Part shown: piece after piece, positions 41,014 to 51,324 of the stretch | Layout of the letters: every line of letters begins with the position of its first letter | Position numbering within the stretch: position 1 is the first letter of the stretch | From: Serratia marcescens subsp. marcescens ATCC 13880 | GTDB lineage: Bacteria; Pseudomonadota; Gammaproteobacteria; Enterobacterales; Enterobacteriaceae | Direction of reading: 5' to 3' | Length of the DNA stretch: 64,000 bases | Assembly: GCF_017299535.1 (NCBI RefSeq) | Contig: NZ_CP071238.1 | Coordinates: 4,774,001 to 4,838,000, forward strand | Notes under the pieces: generated by a model | What the model saw: the letters and a program-made list of their open reading frames with translations, nothing else | Databases searched by the model: none | What the model was told of the DNA's origin: nothing | Program-made: the position numbers and the translations under genes

Positions 41014-42291
41014 TCACAATTTTGACAACATTTCGCGCGTCACCAGCACGATGCCGCCTTCCGAGCGATAGAAACGCTTGCTGTCCTCATCGGCGTTTTC
41101 CCCGATCACCATGCCCTCCGGAATATGGCAGGCGCGGTCGATGATGCAGCGCCGCAGGCGGCAGGAACGGCCGACGTTCACGTCCGGCAACAATACGGTA
41201 GAGTCGATGGTGCAGAACGAGTTCACTCGCACGCGCGGGAACAGCACCGAATGCACCACCACCGACCCTGACACGATGCAACCGCCGGACACCAGCGAGT
41301 TCATGGTCATGCCATGGCTGCCGGAGCGATCCTGCACGAACTTGGCCGGCGGCAGCGGTTCCATGTGGGTGCGGATCGGCCAGGCGCGGTCGTACATGTC
41401 CAGCTCCGGTGTCACCGACGCCAGATCGAGATTGGCGCGCCAATAGGCGTCCAACGTGCCCACATCGCGCCAGTACGGCGGCAGATCGGGATTGGACGTC
41501 ACGCAGGACAAGGTAAACGGATGCGCCCACGCCGCCTGCTGCGCGGTGATTTTCGGGATCAGATCCTTGCCGAAATCGTGGCTGGAGCCGGGGGTCGACA
41601 TATCCTCTTGCAGCAGCTGGAACAGGTAGGCGGCATTAAAAATATAGATGCCCATGCTGGCCAGCGACATATCCGGGTTGCCCGGCATCGCCGGCGGATC
41701 GGCGGGCTTTTCCAGAAACTCGATGATGCGGTCGCTTTCATCCACCTTCATCACGCCGAATTCGCCGGCTTCGCTGCGCGGCACCGGCAGACAGGCCACA
41801 GTGCACTGAGCGCCCTTCTCGACGTGATCGATCAGCATGCGTGAATAATCCATCTTGTAGATGTGATCGCCCGCCAGGATCACCACGTATTCGGCCTCGT
41901 AGCGGCGGATGATATCCAGGTTCTGGTACACCGCGTCGGCGGTGCCCTTGTACCAATGCTCGGTGCTGAGGCGCTGCTGGGCCGGCAGCAGATCGACGAA
42001 CTCGTTCATTTCCTCGTTGAGGAATGACCAGCCGCGTTGAATGTGCTGCACCAGCGTGTGCGACTGGTATTGGGTGATCACGCCGATGCGGCGGATGCCG
42101 GAGTTCAGGCAGTTCGACAAGGCGAAATCGATGATGCGGAATTTGCCGCCAAAGTGGACGGCGGGCTTGGCGCGGGTGGAGGTCAAATCTTTCAAACGTG
42201 AGCCGCGGCCGCCGGCCAGGATCAGCGCTACGGATTTAATCGGCAACTGGCGCGCCAACATCAGGGGGTCTTTATTTTCAAACCTAACCAT
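41014..42291 (-). CDS. glgC: GlgC, glucose-1-phosphate adenylyltransferase (ADP-glucose pyrophosphorylase)
   Basis: 425 residues (E. coli 431). The nucleotidyltransferase signature is [20 protein letters not shown]; the substrate segments are EFLEKP and [10 protein letters not shown]; a left-handed beta-helix fills the C-terminus. It makes ADP-glucose, the rate-limiting step, and is normally activated by fructose-1,6-bisphosphate and inhibited by AMP. AAGGAG lies seven bases upstream. The gene is 15 bases after glgX. Confidence 0.97.
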   Translation of the reverse strand: MVRFENKDPLMLARQLPIKSVALILAGGRGSRLKDLTSTRAKPAVHFGGKFRIIDFALSNCLNSGIRRIGVITQYQSHTLVQHIQRGWSFLNEEMNEFVDLLPAQQRLSTEHWYKGTADAVYQNLDIIRRYEAEYVVILAGDHIYKMDYSRMLIDHVEKGAQCTVACLPVPRSEAGEFGVMKVDESDRIIEFLEKPADPPAMPGNPDMSLASMGIYIFNAAYLFQLLQEDMSTPGSSHDFGKDLIPKITAQQAAWAHPFTLSCVTSNPDLPPYWRDVGTLDAYWRANLDLASVTPELDMYDRAWPIRTHMEPLPPAKFVQDRSGSHGMTMNSLVSGGCIVSGSVVVHSVLFPRVRVNSFCTIDSTVLLPDVNVGRSCRLRRCIIDRACHIPEGMVIGENADEDSKRFYRSEGGIVLVTREMLSKL

Positions 42292-42306
42292 AGCGGACTC
42301 CTTTTA

Positions 42307-44289
42307 TTATTTCCGTACCAGTACGCAAAGCGAGCGCGCGGCCTGGTGCCAGGCGGGCAATACCGCCCGTGAGTCTTCCTGAGTGAACGGAGCGACAACC
42401 TGCCAATCGCCTTCCGGCAATCTCATCTCCGTCGTTTGCGGCGTGGCGTTGACCAGCAGCAGCCAGCGCTGCGACAGCAGGATCTGCATGAGCAACTCGC
42501 CCCGCTCCCACTGCTGCGCGTCGAGCGGCTGGCCTTGCGCGTTCAGCCACTGCACGCTGCCGTCGTCCTGCTGCCACCAGCGGTCCTGCTGCAGCGCGGG
42601 GATCTGGCGGCGCAGCGCGATCAGCGCCGCGACGTAATCGGTCAGCGCGTCGTCCGCCGTGGCCCAGTCGAGCCAGGTGGTGGCGTTGTCCTGACAATAG
42701 GCATTGTTGTTCCCCTGCTGGCTGTGTCCCTGTTCATCGCCGGCCAGCAGCATCGGCGTACCCTGGGACAGCAACAGCGTGGCGAGCATCGCCCGCTGGC
42801 TGGCCCTGCGGCGTTGCACAATGGCGTCGTCGGCGACCAGGCCTTCGACGCCGTGGTTGTTGCTGAAATTGCGATCGCTGCCGTCGCGGTTGCCCTCGCC
42901 GTTCGGCTGATTGTGTTTCTCGTTGAAGCTGACCACGTCCTGCAGGGTAAACCCGTCATGGGCGGTCAGCATGTTGACGGTGGCGTAAGGCGCCCGCCCG
43001 CGCTGGTTGTACAGATCGCTCGAGGCGGCAAAACGCCGGGCGAACTGGCCGAGCGACACGCCGCTCTGCAGCCAGAAACGGCGCATGTCGTCGCGGTAAT
43101 GGTCGTTCCATTCGGCGAAGCGGCCGGGGAACGCCCCCACCTGATAACCGCCGGGGCCAATGTCCCAGGGTTCGGCGATCAGCTTGCAGCGCGACAGCAG
43201 ATCGTCCGCCAGCATCGCCTGGAACAGCGGCGCATCGCGATCGAACCCCGGCGTGCGGCCGAGCACGCTGCCCAGATCGAAACGGAAGCCGTCGACGTGG
43301 CACTCCCGCACCCAAAAACGCAGGCAATCCATCACCCAGGCCACGCCCTGCGGCTGATCCAACCGCAGCGTGTTGCCGCAGCCGGTATCGTTGACATAGT
43401 CCCCTTCGGGCGTCAGCCAGTAGTAGCTCAGGTTATCGATGCCGCTCAGCGACAGCATCGGCCCGTCCCTGTCCAGCTCGGCGCTGTGGTTAAACACCAC
43501 ATCGAGGATCACTTCGATGCCGGCTTGGTGCAGCGCCTTGACCGCATCGCGGAATTCGTTGAGCGGCGTGGCATCGGTGCTCAGGCTGGCGTAGCGGTTG
43601 TCCGGCGCATAGGGCGCCAGCACGTTATAGCCCCAATAGTTGATCAGCCCCAGCCGCTGCAGGCGCGGTTCGGAGGTATGTTGCTGCACCGGCAGCAGTT
43701 CCAGCGCGGTGATGCCGAGGCGTTTGAAGTGGGCGATCATCGCCGGGTGCCCCAATGCGGCGAAGCTGCCGCGCAGCGCCGGCGGTATCTGCGGGTGCAG
43801 CAGCGTCAGACCGCGCACGTGCGCTTCGTAAATCACCGTCTGCCCCCAGGGCGTGGCGGGCGGGCGATCGTCCTGCCAGTCGTACCGTTCGTCCACCACC
43901 ACGCATTTCGGCATCAGCTCCGCGCTGTCGTGCGGGTCCGGCTGCTCGTAACCGCCGTGCAGGTGCGGGTGGTCCGCCACCGGCCCTTCCACCGCGCGCG
44001 CGGCCGGATCGAGCGCCAGTTTGTTGGGGTTGAAGCGCTGCCCGTTCGCCGGATCAAACGGGCCGTAGACCCGGTAACCGTAACGTTGTCCCGGCTTGCC
44101 GCCCGGCAAATAGCCATGCCAGATATCGCCGCTGCGCGCCGGCAGCGGCAGGCGCACTTCGCGCTGCTGGCCGTCGAACAGGCACAACTCCACCCGCTCG
44201 GCGTGCGCCGAGTACAGGGTAAAGTTGATGCCTTCGCCGTCGTACTGCGCGCCCAGCGGCGCGGCGAGGCCGGCTGTCAGCTCCGTCAT
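42307..44289 (-). CDS. glgX: GlgX, glycogen debranching enzyme
   Basis: 660 residues (E. coli 657), with an N-terminal CBM48-like domain then GH13. Conserved regions are [11 protein letters not shown] (region I), [12 protein letters not shown] with the Asp nucleophile, LIAEPWD with the acid Glu and LTAHDGF with the third acidic residue. It cleaves the alpha-1,6 branches left by GlgP. Its ATG overlaps the glgB stop (ATGA), so translation is coupled. Confidence 0.96.
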   Translation of the reverse strand: MTELTAGLAAPLGAQYDGEGINFTLYSAHAERVELCLFDGQQREVRLPLPARSGDIWHGYLPGGKPGQRYGYRVYGPFDPANGQRFNPNKLALDPAARAVEGPVADHPHLHGGYEQPDPHDSAELMPKCVVVDERYDWQDDRPPATPWGQTVIYEAHVRGLTLLHPQIPPALRGSFAALGHPAMIAHFKRLGITALELLPVQQHTSEPRLQRLGLINYWGYNVLAPYAPDNRYASLSTDATPLNEFRDAVKALHQAGIEVILDVVFNHSAELDRDGPMLSLSGIDNLSYYWLTPEGDYVNDTGCGNTLRLDQPQGVAWVMDCLRFWVRECHVDGFRFDLGSVLGRTPGFDRDAPLFQAMLADDLLSRCKLIAEPWDIGPGGYQVGAFPGRFAEWNDHYRDDMRRFWLQSGVSLGQFARRFAASSDLYNQRGRAPYATVNMLTAHDGFTLQDVVSFNEKHNQPNGEGNRDGSDRNFSNNHGVEGLVADDAIVQRRRASQRAMLATLLLSQGTPMLLAGDEQGHSQQGNNNAYCQDNATTWLDWATADDALTDYVAALIALRRQIPALQQDRWWQQDDGSVQWLNAQGQPLDAQQWERGELLMQILLSQRWLLLVNATPQTTEMRLPEGDWQVVAPFTQEDSRAVLPAWHQAARSLCVLVRK

Positions 44290-46472
44290 GGCGCCTCCCG
44301 CAGCAGATAAATGGTCGCCAGCGGCGGCAACGTTACGCAGATGGAGAAGTCGCGGCCGTGGCTGCCGACCGCTTCGGAAGAAACCCGCCCCTGATTGCCG
44401 GCGTTGCTGCCGTGATAGTGGTGCGAATCGGTATTGAGGATCTCGCGGTAGTCACCGGCGCGCGAGAGGCCGATGCGGTAGCGGTAGCGCGGCACCGGGG
44501 TAAAGTTGCTGATGGCGATCAACTCATTGCCCTGCGAATCGTAGCGCGCGAAGGCGAACACCGAGTTGTCGTGATCGTCGACCACCAGCCATTCGAAGCC
44601 GTCCGGGCGGTAGTCGCGCTCGTACAGCGGCGCCTGCTGGCGGTAGCAGTGGTTCAGATCGCGCACCAGCCGCTGCACGCCGTTATGCCAGTTATCCAGC
44701 CCTTCCAGTAAATGCCAGTCAAGGCTGGTATCGAAATTCCACTCGCGCCCTTGCGCGAACTCGCAGCCCATAAACAGCAGCTTTTTGCCCGGATGCGCCC
44801 ACATAAAGCCGTAATAGGCGCGCAGGTTGGCGAACTTTTGCCAGGCATCGCCCGGCATACGGTCAAGGATCGATTTTTTGCCGTGCACCACTTCATCGTG
44901 CGAGATAGGCAACACGAAGTTCTCGGTATAGGCGTAAAGCATGCCGAAGGTCATCTGGTTGTGGTGATACTTGCGGTGCACCGGATCGCACTTCATGTAA
45001 TTGAGCGTGTCGTGCATCCAGCCGAGGTTCCATTTGTAGTGGAACCCCAGGCCGTTGGCATCCGGCGGCAGGGTGACGCCGGGATAGTCGGTGGACTCCT
45101 CCGCCAGCGTCACCGCGCCCGGCTGCGCCTGGCCGATAGTCTGGTTGGTATAACGCAGGAAGGCGATGGCCTCCAGGTTCTCGTTGCCGCCATAATAATT
45201 CGGCACCCACTCGCCGTCGGCGCGGCTGTAGTCGCGATAGATCATCGACGCCACCGCATCGACCCGCAGCGCGTCGATGCCGAAACGCTCCAGCCAATAC
45301 AGCGCGTTGCCCGCCAGGTAGTTGCGCACCTCGTGGCGACCGTAGTTGTAGATCAGCGTATTCCAGTCCTGATGGTAGCCCTCGCGCGGATCAGCGTACT
45401 CGTACAGCGCAGTGCCGTCGAAATTCGCCAGGCCGTAGGCGTCGCTCGGGAAGTGCCCCGGCACCCAGTCGAGGATCACGTTGATGCCCGCCTCATGCGC
45501 CGCCGCCACAAACGCCCTGAAGTCGGCCGGCGTGCCGAAGCGCCGGGTCGGCGCATACAGCCCCAGCGGCTGATAGCCCCAGCTGCCGTCGAACGGGTGC
45601 TCGTTGATCGGCAGCAGCTCGATATGGGTGAATCCCATGTCCTTCACATAGTCGATCAGCTGCACCGCCAGCTCGCCGTAGCTGAGCCAGAAGTGGTTGT
45701 CAGTGTGGCGGCGCCATGAGCCGAGATGCACCTCGTAGATGGCGATCGGCTGGTCAAAATCGTTGGCGCGGCGGCGCGCCGGCGTCGACGGCACCACCTC
45801 CGGCAGCGGCGCCACCAGCGAGGCGGTGTCCGGGCGCATCTGCGCCTCGAAGGCGTAAGGATCGGCTTTCAGCTGGGTATTGCCGTAGCAATCGACGATT
45901 TCATATTTGTACAGCTGGCCGGCCCGCACGCCGGGCAGGAACAGCTCCCAGATGCCGTTTTCACGCCGCAGACGCATCGGATGGCGGCGGCCGTCCCAGA
46001 AGTTGAACTCCCCCACCACCGAGACGCGCTGGGCGTTGGGCGCCCAGACCGCAAAACTGACGCCGTCGATGCCATCCAGCGTAACGAGGTGGGCGCCCAG
46101 CCGTTCATAGGGACGCAAATGCGTGCCCTCGGCCAATAGCCAACTGTCGATATCCTGCAGCAGCGGGCCAAACCGGTAGGGATCGTCGACAGTCTGTTGG
46201 TGATCGCGCCAGCTGACCTGCAGCTGATAGCGGAAAGGATTTTTTCGCCGCGGCACCACCGCGCTGAAGAAACCGCGCGGATCGTCGCAGTTCAGCTGCA
46301 CCAGCCGCCGGCCGGTTTGCTGTTCTACCAGCCAGACTGCGCCGGCGTCCGGCAGCAGCGCGCGCACCTGCAGACCGTTATCGGTCGCATGCATGCCAAG
46401 CAGAGCAAAGGGGTCGGCGTAATGGCCGGAGATGATCTGATCAATCACGTCACGATCGGGAAGTACAGGCAT
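44286..46472 (-). CDS. glgB: GlgB, 1,4-alpha-glucan branching enzyme
   Basis: 728 residues, identical to the E. coli length, from ATG 46472 with AAGGAAG seven bases upstream. In order: two N-terminal CBM48/N1-N2 modules, GH13 with [25 protein letters not shown] (Asp nucleophile), [11 protein letters not shown] (Glu acid) and [11 protein letters not shown], then a C-terminal beta domain. It makes alpha-1,6 branches. First gene of glgBXCAP; the promoter lies in the 443 bases before it. Confidence 0.97.
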   Translation of the reverse strand: MPVLPDRDVIDQIISGHYADPFALLGMHATDNGLQVRALLPDAGAVWLVEQQTGRRLVQLNCDDPRGFFSAVVPRRKNPFRYQLQVSWRDHQQTVDDPYRFGPLLQDIDSWLLAEGTHLRPYERLGAHLVTLDGIDGVSFAVWAPNAQRVSVVGEFNFWDGRRHPMRLRRENGIWELFLPGVRAGQLYKYEIVDCYGNTQLKADPYAFEAQMRPDTASLVAPLPEVVPSTPARRRANDFDQPIAIYEVHLGSWRRHTDNHFWLSYGELAVQLIDYVKDMGFTHIELLPINEHPFDGSWGYQPLGLYAPTRRFGTPADFRAFVAAAHEAGINVILDWVPGHFPSDAYGLANFDGTALYEYADPREGYHQDWNTLIYNYGRHEVRNYLAGNALYWLERFGIDALRVDAVASMIYRDYSRADGEWVPNYYGGNENLEAIAFLRYTNQTIGQAQPGAVTLAEESTDYPGVTLPPDANGLGFHYKWNLGWMHDTLNYMKCDPVHRKYHHNQMTFGMLYAYTENFVLPISHDEVVHGKKSILDRMPGDAWQKFANLRAYYGFMWAHPGKKLLFMGCEFAQGREWNFDTSLDWHLLEGLDNWHNGVQRLVRDLNHCYRQQAPLYERDYRPDGFEWLVVDDHDNSVFAFARYDSQGNELIAISNFTPVPRYRYRIGLSRAGDYREILNTDSHHYHGSNAGNQGRVSSEAVGSHGRDFSICVTLPPLATIYLLREAP

Positions 46473-46915
46473 AGTCTTCTTCCTTAGATTAACAGCATGA
46501 TCTAAGCACGGCTTGTTGGTTATTCCTTGGCCGTTTTGGTCATCATGCAATGCATTCGGACTCTAAAGCGTGATTGCGGTCGGTTATTGACCAATCTTTA
46601 CTCTGCCGACCTGAATTTCGCTCTTTATGCTTATTTTTTGAAATATTTCAGTCATGGTGAAAAAGTGTTCACCCATGCGTTAAGCATAGCCAATGTCTGT
46701 TAAAAACTGCTCGGCATTGGTGAGGAAAATTCTTCATTAAGAAAACTGCCAGCCTGGCGGCGTTTGCATGCAATGACTGACGAGGAGATAGGCGGGATCC
46801 CGCCCATTGAAACGAGGCTTGCGATGACGTTGCCCGACGCGGTGCGCGGCGAACAAAAAAGCGGAAAATAAGGCATTAGGGGGCTGAAAGCAGCCAGCCC
46901 CCTGGAAGTGCGGGT
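46473..46915. other. asd-glgB intergenic region
   Basis: 443 bases holding the glgB promoter and the asd 3' end. Visible structure includes the 14-bp palindrome GGCGGGATCCCGCC at 46791-46804 and the dyad GAAATATTTC at 46640-46649. A 75-codon minus-strand frame here has no ribosome site and matches nothing I know. I could not assign a -10/-35 pair confidently. Confidence 0.6.
46878..46903 (-). terminator. Probable terminator of asd
   Basis: A 9-bp stem AGGGGGCTG/CAGCCCCCT with an eight-base loop, 13 bases past the asd stop. On the minus strand a T-rich stretch (TTATTTTCCGCTTTTTT) follows about seven bases later rather than directly, so efficiency is uncertain. Confidence 0.5.
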
Positions 46916-48019
46916 TTACAGCAGGATGCGCAGCATGCGGCGCAGCGGCTCGGCCGCGCCCCACAGCAGCTGGTCGCCCACGGTGAACGCCGATAGATAC
47001 TCAGGCCCCATATTCAGCTTGCGCAGACGGCCGACCGGCGTATTCAGCGTGCCGGTCACCGCCGCCGGCGTCAGTTCGCGCATGGTCAGTTCGCGGTCGT
47101 TCGGGATCACGCGCACCCAGTCGTTGTGCGTCGCCAGCATCTGCTCGATTTCCGGCAGCGACACGTCTTTTTTCAGCTTCAGGGTGAACGCCTGGCTGTG
47201 GCAGCGCAGCGCGCCGACGCGCACGCACAGACCGTCGACCGGGATCACGCTGCCGGTATTCAGAATCTTGTTGGTTTCCGCCTGACCCTTCCACTCTTCA
47301 CGGCTCTGGCCGTTGTCGAGCTGCTTGTCGATCCACGGGATCAGGCTGCCGGCCAGCGGGACGCCGAAGTTATCGGTCGGCAGTTTGCCGCTGCGCGTGG
47401 CTTCGGTCACCTTGCGCTCGATATCCAGGATGGCGGAAGCCGGATCCTGCAGCTCTTTCGCCACGTCGGCATGCAGCATGCCCATTTGGGTCAGCAGTTC
47501 GCGCATGTGGCGCGCGCCGCCGCCGGAGGCCGCCTGGTAGGTGGCGACCGACGCCCACTCCACCAGATCGTTGGCGAACAGGCCGCCGAGCGACATCAGC
47601 ATCAGGCTGACGGTGCAGTTGCCGCCGACGAAGGTTTTGATGCCTTTGTCCAGGCCCTGCTGAATCACCGCGTGGTTGACCGGATCCAGGATGATGATGG
47701 CGTCGTCCTGCATGCGCAGCGACGAGGCCGCGTCGATCCAGTAACCCTGCCAACCGCTGGCGCGCAGCTTAGGATAAACTTCGTTGGTATAATCGCCGCC
47801 CTGACAGGTAATAATGATATCGAGCGCGCTCAGCGCGTCGATGTCATACGCATCCTGCAGCGTGCCCTGCTGGCCGCCGAAGGCCGGCGCGGCGGAACCG
47901 TGCTGCGAGGTGGAGAAAAAGACCGGGCGAATGGCGTCGAAATCGCGCTCTTCCGTCATGCGTTGCATGAGAACCGAGCCGACCATTCCGCGCCAACCGA
48001 TGAAACCAACGTTTTTCAT
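46916..48019 (-). CDS. asd: Aspartate-semialdehyde dehydrogenase
   Basis: 367 residues from ATG 48019, the exact E. coli length; an upstream in-frame start at 48076 adds 19 unrelated residues. The NADP-binding [18 protein letters not shown] opens the protein and the catalytic Cys135 lies in GGNCTVSLM; the RHMRELL and [20 protein letters not shown] segments bind substrate. It reduces aspartyl phosphate to the semialdehyde for lysine, diaminopimelate, threonine and methionine synthesis. Flanked by glgB and yhgN as in E. coli. Confidence 0.98.
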   Translation of the reverse strand: MKNVGFIGWRGMVGSVLMQRMTEERDFDAIRPVFFSTSQHGSAAPAFGGQQGTLQDAYDIDALSALDIIITCQGGDYTNEVYPKLRASGWQGYWIDAASSLRMQDDAIIILDPVNHAVIQQGLDKGIKTFVGGNCTVSLMLMSLGGLFANDLVEWASVATYQAASGGGARHMRELLTQMGMLHADVAKELQDPASAILDIERKVTEATRSGKLPTDNFGVPLAGSLIPWIDKQLDNGQSREEWKGQAETNKILNTGSVIPVDGLCVRVGALRCHSQAFTLKLKKDVSLPEIEQMLATHNDWVRVIPNDRELTMRELTPAAVTGTLNTPVGRLRKLNMGPEYLSAFTVGDQLLWGAAEPLRRMLRILL

Positions 48020-48414
48020 AATATCTGTGTCCCGCCCGGATAAGGGCTTATGTAGGTGATAACGAGTTGTGTGCAATATCTCCTCACCTTACAAAATGTC
48101 GGCGCGGGCGCAAAGTGAATTTATTCGATGGCTGAGGATTTCTCAGCAATCCTTCTTATATACCCGTCGTCTTTCAAACTGCAGCGTTGTTACCTGCACG
48201 TAGTTACGTGGCCCATCCGTGGGCCACGCCCCAAGGGGCCGCTGCGAGCAGCGTTCAAATCTGCTCCCGGCAGATTTGTCATACCCCAGTCACTTACTTG
48301 AGTAAGCTCCTGGGGATGCGATCGCTGGGCGCCTAGCTGCAATTTGAAATCCATAGGGGATAGGCAAGGATGCGGCCGGAAAGGCCGAGGCGTTTTCCCG
48401 ATCACGAGGTCACC
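48020..48414. other. asd-yhgN divergent intergenic region
   Basis: 395 bases, about half occupied by an enlarged ERIC element (48160-48358). The remainder should hold the asd promoter on the minus strand and the yhgN promoter on the plus strand; I found no clear -10/-35 pair. The ERIC lies within the yhgN upstream region, so it may be transcribed as a 5' leader. Confidence 0.6.
48160..48358. repeat. Enlarged ERIC element with about 77 extra bases
   Basis: The ERIC core is at 48284-48315 (CCCCAGTCACTTACTTGAG then TAAGCTCCTGGGG) with the shared GCAGCGTTGTT left arm and GCGCCTAGCTGCAA right arm. Compared with the copy at 24954-25078, the segment between the left arm and the core is 92 instead of 15 bases. 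The extra DNA holds two perfect hairpins: CGTGGCCCA/TGGGCCACG and AAATCTGC/GCAGATTT. Insertions at this point have been described in Yersinia ERICs. Confidence 0.85.
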
Positions 48415-49008
48415 ATGACAGAGATGATTTCCGCTACGGTATTGCTGTTTTTAATTATGGATCCGCTGGGCAATCTGCCGATTTTCATGTCGGTGCTCAA
48501 GCATCTGGAACCGCGCCGCCGCCGGGTGGTGCTGATCCGCGAGCTGCTGATCGCCCTGCTGCTGATGCTGATTTTCCTGTTCGCCGGCGAGAAAATTCTG
48601 GCGTTCCTCAACCTGCGCACCGAAACCGTCTCCATTTCCGGCGGCATCATCCTGTTTCTGATCGCCATCAAGATGATTTTCCCCACGCAGGAGGGGAACA
48701 GCTCCGGGCTGTCCGCCGGCGAGGAGCCGTTCCTGGTGCCGCTGGCGATCCCGCTGGTGGCCGGGCCGTCGATTCTGGCTGCATTGATGCTGCTGTCGCA
48801 CCAATACCCGCATCAGTTGCCCCATCTGGTGGCGGCGCTGCTGATCGCCTGGGGTCTCTCTGCGGCCATTTTGCTGATGTCGAACCTGTTCCTGCGCCTG
48901 CTGGGCAGCAAAGGCGTCAGCGCGCTGGAGCGGTTGATGGGGCTGATTCTGGTGATGCTGTCGACCCAGATGTTCCTGGATGGCGTGCGGGCTTACATGA
49001 AGCTGTAG
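48415..49008 (+). CDS. yhgN: YhgN, MarC/UPF0056-family inner-membrane protein
   Basis: 197 residues (same as E. coli YhgN) from ATG 48415, with GAGG eight bases upstream. Six hydrophobic segments are visible (about 3-27, 38-60, 68-88, 103-125, 138-160, 172-194); LIMDPLGNLPIFMSVL is the MarC signature. Transport substrate unknown; the name MarC no longer implies antibiotic resistance. It is convergent with gntK, separated by 30 bases holding a small GGCGCC-TGGC-GGCGCC hairpin. Confidence 0.93.
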   Translation: MTEMISATVLLFLIMDPLGNLPIFMSVLKHLEPRRRRVVLIRELLIALLLMLIFLFAGEKILAFLNLRTETVSISGGIILFLIAIKMIFPTQEGNSSGLSAGEEPFLVPLAIPLVAGPSILAALMLLSHQYPHQLPHLVAALLIAWGLSAAILLMSNLFLRLLGSKGVSALERLMGLILVMLSTQMFLDGVRAYMKL

Positions 49009-49038
49009 GCGCCTGGCGGCGCCGACAACGGTCCGCGC

Positions 49039-49566
49039 TCAGCGGGCGGTAACGCGGCGAATATGGGCGAGCGTATCGGCGACCACGCCGTCCAACGGCT
49101 GGTTGATGTCGATCGCTTGCACATCCGGTTCCTGCTCGCCCGGCTCTTCCAGCGTGGCGAACTGGGAAATCAACATCTGCGGCTTGAAGAAGTGGCCCTT
49201 GCGTTGCTTCAGACGCTCCTCGATCACCGACTGGTCGCCTTTCAGATACAGGAAATGCAGGTTGAGATTGCCGTCGCGCAGGCGATCGCGATAGCTTTTC
49301 TTCAGCGCCGAGCACACCAGCAGCGACACGTCGTTGGTGCGCTGCATGGCGAAGATGGCGTCGTTCAGGGCCGCCAGCCACGGAGCGCGATCGTTGTCGT
49401 CCAACGCATGCCCGGAGGACATTTTGATGATGTTGGCGCGCGGGTGCAGGTAGTCACCATCCAGCATGGCGGCGTTGGCCTCGTGGGCGACGGCGCTGGC
49501 CACGGCGGATTTGCCGCTGCCGGAAACGCCCATCAAAACAAATACGTGATTCTGCGGATTACTCAT
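49039..49566 (-). CDS. gntK: GntK, gluconokinase
   Basis: 175 residues (E. coli 175). The P-loop GVSGSGKS lies at residues 14-21, with DGDYLHPRANIIKMSSG and the LID region VCSALKKSYRDRLR following. It phosphorylates gluconate to 6-phosphogluconate for the Entner-Doudoroff and pentose-phosphate routes. It follows gntT by about 100 bases on the same strand, so gntT-gntK is probably one GntR-controlled unit. Confidence 0.95.
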   Translation of the reverse strand: MSNPQNHVFVLMGVSGSGKSAVASAVAHEANAAMLDGDYLHPRANIIKMSSGHALDDNDRAPWLAALNDAIFAMQRTNDVSLLVCSALKKSYRDRLRDGNLNLHFLYLKGDQSVIEERLKQRKGHFFKPQMLISQFATLEEPGEQEPDVQAIDINQPLDGVVADTLAHIRRVTAR

Positions 49567-49667
49567 TGTGTCATGCCCTTATGGGAACTGGCGCGAGCGC
49601 GCCAAATGCGTCCCAACTGATAAAGATACTCTGGAACGCCGACGCCCCGCAGGGCGCCGGATAAAGA

Positions 49668-50984
49668 TTATACGACCGTCGCCAGCAGCAGACAGCCCAC
49701 CAGGCCACACACCGAGATAATGGTTTCCAACACCGACCAGGATTTGATGGTTTCCATGATGCTCAGGTTGAAGTACTCCTTGAACAGCCAGAAGCCCGGA
49801 TCGTTGACGTGCGAGAAGATGACGCTGCCGGAACCGACCGCAATCACCATCAGCTCGGGGCTGACGCCGGTGGTGGCGATCAGCGGCGCGACGATGCCGC
49901 CGGCGGTGATCGCCGCCACGGTGGCGGAACCCAGCGCCAGACGCAGCGCGGCGGCGATTGACCAGGCCATCAGGATCGGCGAAACGTTGCTGCCTTCCAT
50001 CAGGCCGGCGATGTACTGCTCGACGCCGCTGTCCACCAGCACCTGCTTGAAGGCGCCGCCGCCGCCGATGATCAACAGCATCATGGCGATGATTTTAATC
50101 GAATCGGTGATGGTGCCCATCACTTCATCCATGGTGCGGCCGCGGTTCAGGCCGAAGGTGAAGATGGCGATCAGCACGGCGATCAGGGTCGCCATCACCG
50201 GGTCGCCGAAGAACTCGGCGAAGCGCAGCAGGCTGTGGCCCTTCGGCAGCACCATTTCAGCGACCGCGCGCAGCGCCATCAGGATCACCGGCACCAGCGA
50301 CGTGGCAACGCTGACGCCAAAGCTCGGCATCTCCGTGTCGGTAAAGGTTTTCGGGTTGTACAGGCCTTCCGGCACCGGCTTGTCAATGCCTTTCAGGAAG
50401 CGGGCATAGACCGGGCCGGCCAGGATCACCGTCGGGATCGCCAGCAGCGTGCCGTACAGCAGGGTTTTACCCATGTCGGCATGGAAGATGGTGGCGATGG
50501 CGGTCGGGCCTGGGTGCGGCGGCAGGAAGCCGTGAGTCACCGACAACGCGGCGGCCATCGGCACGCCGACGTACAGCAGCGGAATGCGCGCGGAGGCGGC
50601 GATGGTGAACACCAGCGGCAGCAACAGCACGAAGCCCACTTCGTAGAACAGCGCGAAGCCGACGGTGAAGCCGGTCAGCACCACCGCCCATTGAATGTGT
50701 TTTCTGCCGAACTTGTCGATCAGCGTGGTGGCGATGCGCTGTGCGCCGCCGCAGTCCGCCAGCAGCTTGCCGAGCATGGCGCCGAAGCCCATGATCAGCG
50801 CCAGGCTGCCCAGCGTGCCGCCCACGCCGGCCTTGATGGAGCCGATGACCTTATCGACCGGCATACCCTGTGCAATCCCGACCGCCAGGGCAACCAGAAC
50901 CAGAGAGATAAAGCCGTTCAGCTTGAAGCGGATCATCAGCAGCAGCAGCAGCGCTACGCCGCCTGCAACAATCACTAATGGCAT
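49668..50984 (-). CDS. gntT: GntT, high-affinity gluconate:H+ symporter
   Basis: 438 residues from ATG 50984 (GGAGAAAAACT upstream), the E. coli GntT length. About twelve membrane segments; the conserved GNTP motifs include LGSLALIMGFGAMLGKLLAD, VTHGFLPPHPGPTAIA and VIFSHVNDPGFWLFKEYF. It resembles GntT (starting MPLVIVAxGV) more than GntU. E. coli has gntU at this spot and gntT next to nfuA; here gntT occupies the gnt locus. A double GntR operator lies about 155 bases upstream. Confidence 0.95.
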   Translation of the reverse strand: MPLVIVAGGVALLLLLMIRFKLNGFISLVLVALAVGIAQGMPVDKVIGSIKAGVGGTLGSLALIMGFGAMLGKLLADCGGAQRIATTLIDKFGRKHIQWAVVLTGFTVGFALFYEVGFVLLLPLVFTIAASARIPLLYVGVPMAAALSVTHGFLPPHPGPTAIATIFHADMGKTLLYGTLLAIPTVILAGPVYARFLKGIDKPVPEGLYNPKTFTDTEMPSFGVSVATSLVPVILMALRAVAEMVLPKGHSLLRFAEFFGDPVMATLIAVLIAIFTFGLNRGRTMDEVMGTITDSIKIIAMMLLIIGGGGAFKQVLVDSGVEQYIAGLMEGSNVSPILMAWSIAAALRLALGSATVAAITAGGIVAPLIATTGVSPELMVIAVGSGSVIFSHVNDPGFWLFKEYFNLSIMETIKSWSVLETIISVCGLVGCLLLATVV

Positions 50985-51324
50985 AGTTTTTCTCCAACCT
51001 TTTATCGCGACTCTCTTTACGATAGGCGTAAAGCGTGCGGTTGTTTTATTTTTAGGCTCTTTCCCGGTGTTTAAGAAGAGCTGTAGGTGTTGTTGAGTCA
51101 GAGGTTCAGTCTTGCAGCAAGATGACCGCGCACTCGTTGTTACCGGTATCATGATACCGGTAACAGAATAAGCACCGGAACCGGGTAATCGGCTAAAATT
51201 CGCGTTCTGGGACAGAGATCAAACTTATGTCGGCAACGAGCTGCGGGCTTACAGGCGGGATAACCAGCGCGCCTCAGGGCGCGCTGCAAAAAGAAAGGGT
51301 GTTAAAACAGAACGTTAAAATGGC
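50985..51324. other. gntR-gntT intergenic region
   Basis: 340 bases containing the double GntR operator at 51138-51165 and the gntT leader (about 150 bases). A hairpin CAGCGCGCC/GGCGCGCTG at 51265-51286 lies 38 bases beyond the gntR stop, without a T-run on the gntR strand. No gene supported. Confidence 0.6.
51138..51165. promoter_or_regulatory. Double GntR operator (28-bp perfect inverted repeat)
   Basis: TGTTACCGGTATCA is followed directly by TGATACCGGTAACA, exact reverse complements of each other. Each half is itself an ACCGGT-centred GntR half-palindrome close to the E. coli gnt operator (ATGTTACCGGTAACAT-like). Binding by the LacI-family GntR at 51325-52320 would control gntT-gntK; gluconate releases it. 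Confidence 0.85.

Noticed and set aside
42436..44310. 624-codon plus-strand open frame across glgX
   Set aside because: Antisense to glgX, which has all GH13 motifs; no ribosome site.
46737..46964. 75-codon minus-strand frame between asd and glgB
   Set aside because: No ribosome site, overlaps the asd 3' end and the terminator hairpin.
51265..51286. Hairpin CAGCGCGCC/GGCGCGCTG as gntR terminator
   Set aside because: On the gntR strand the T-rich part precedes rather than follows the stem, so it is not a standard intrinsic terminator.
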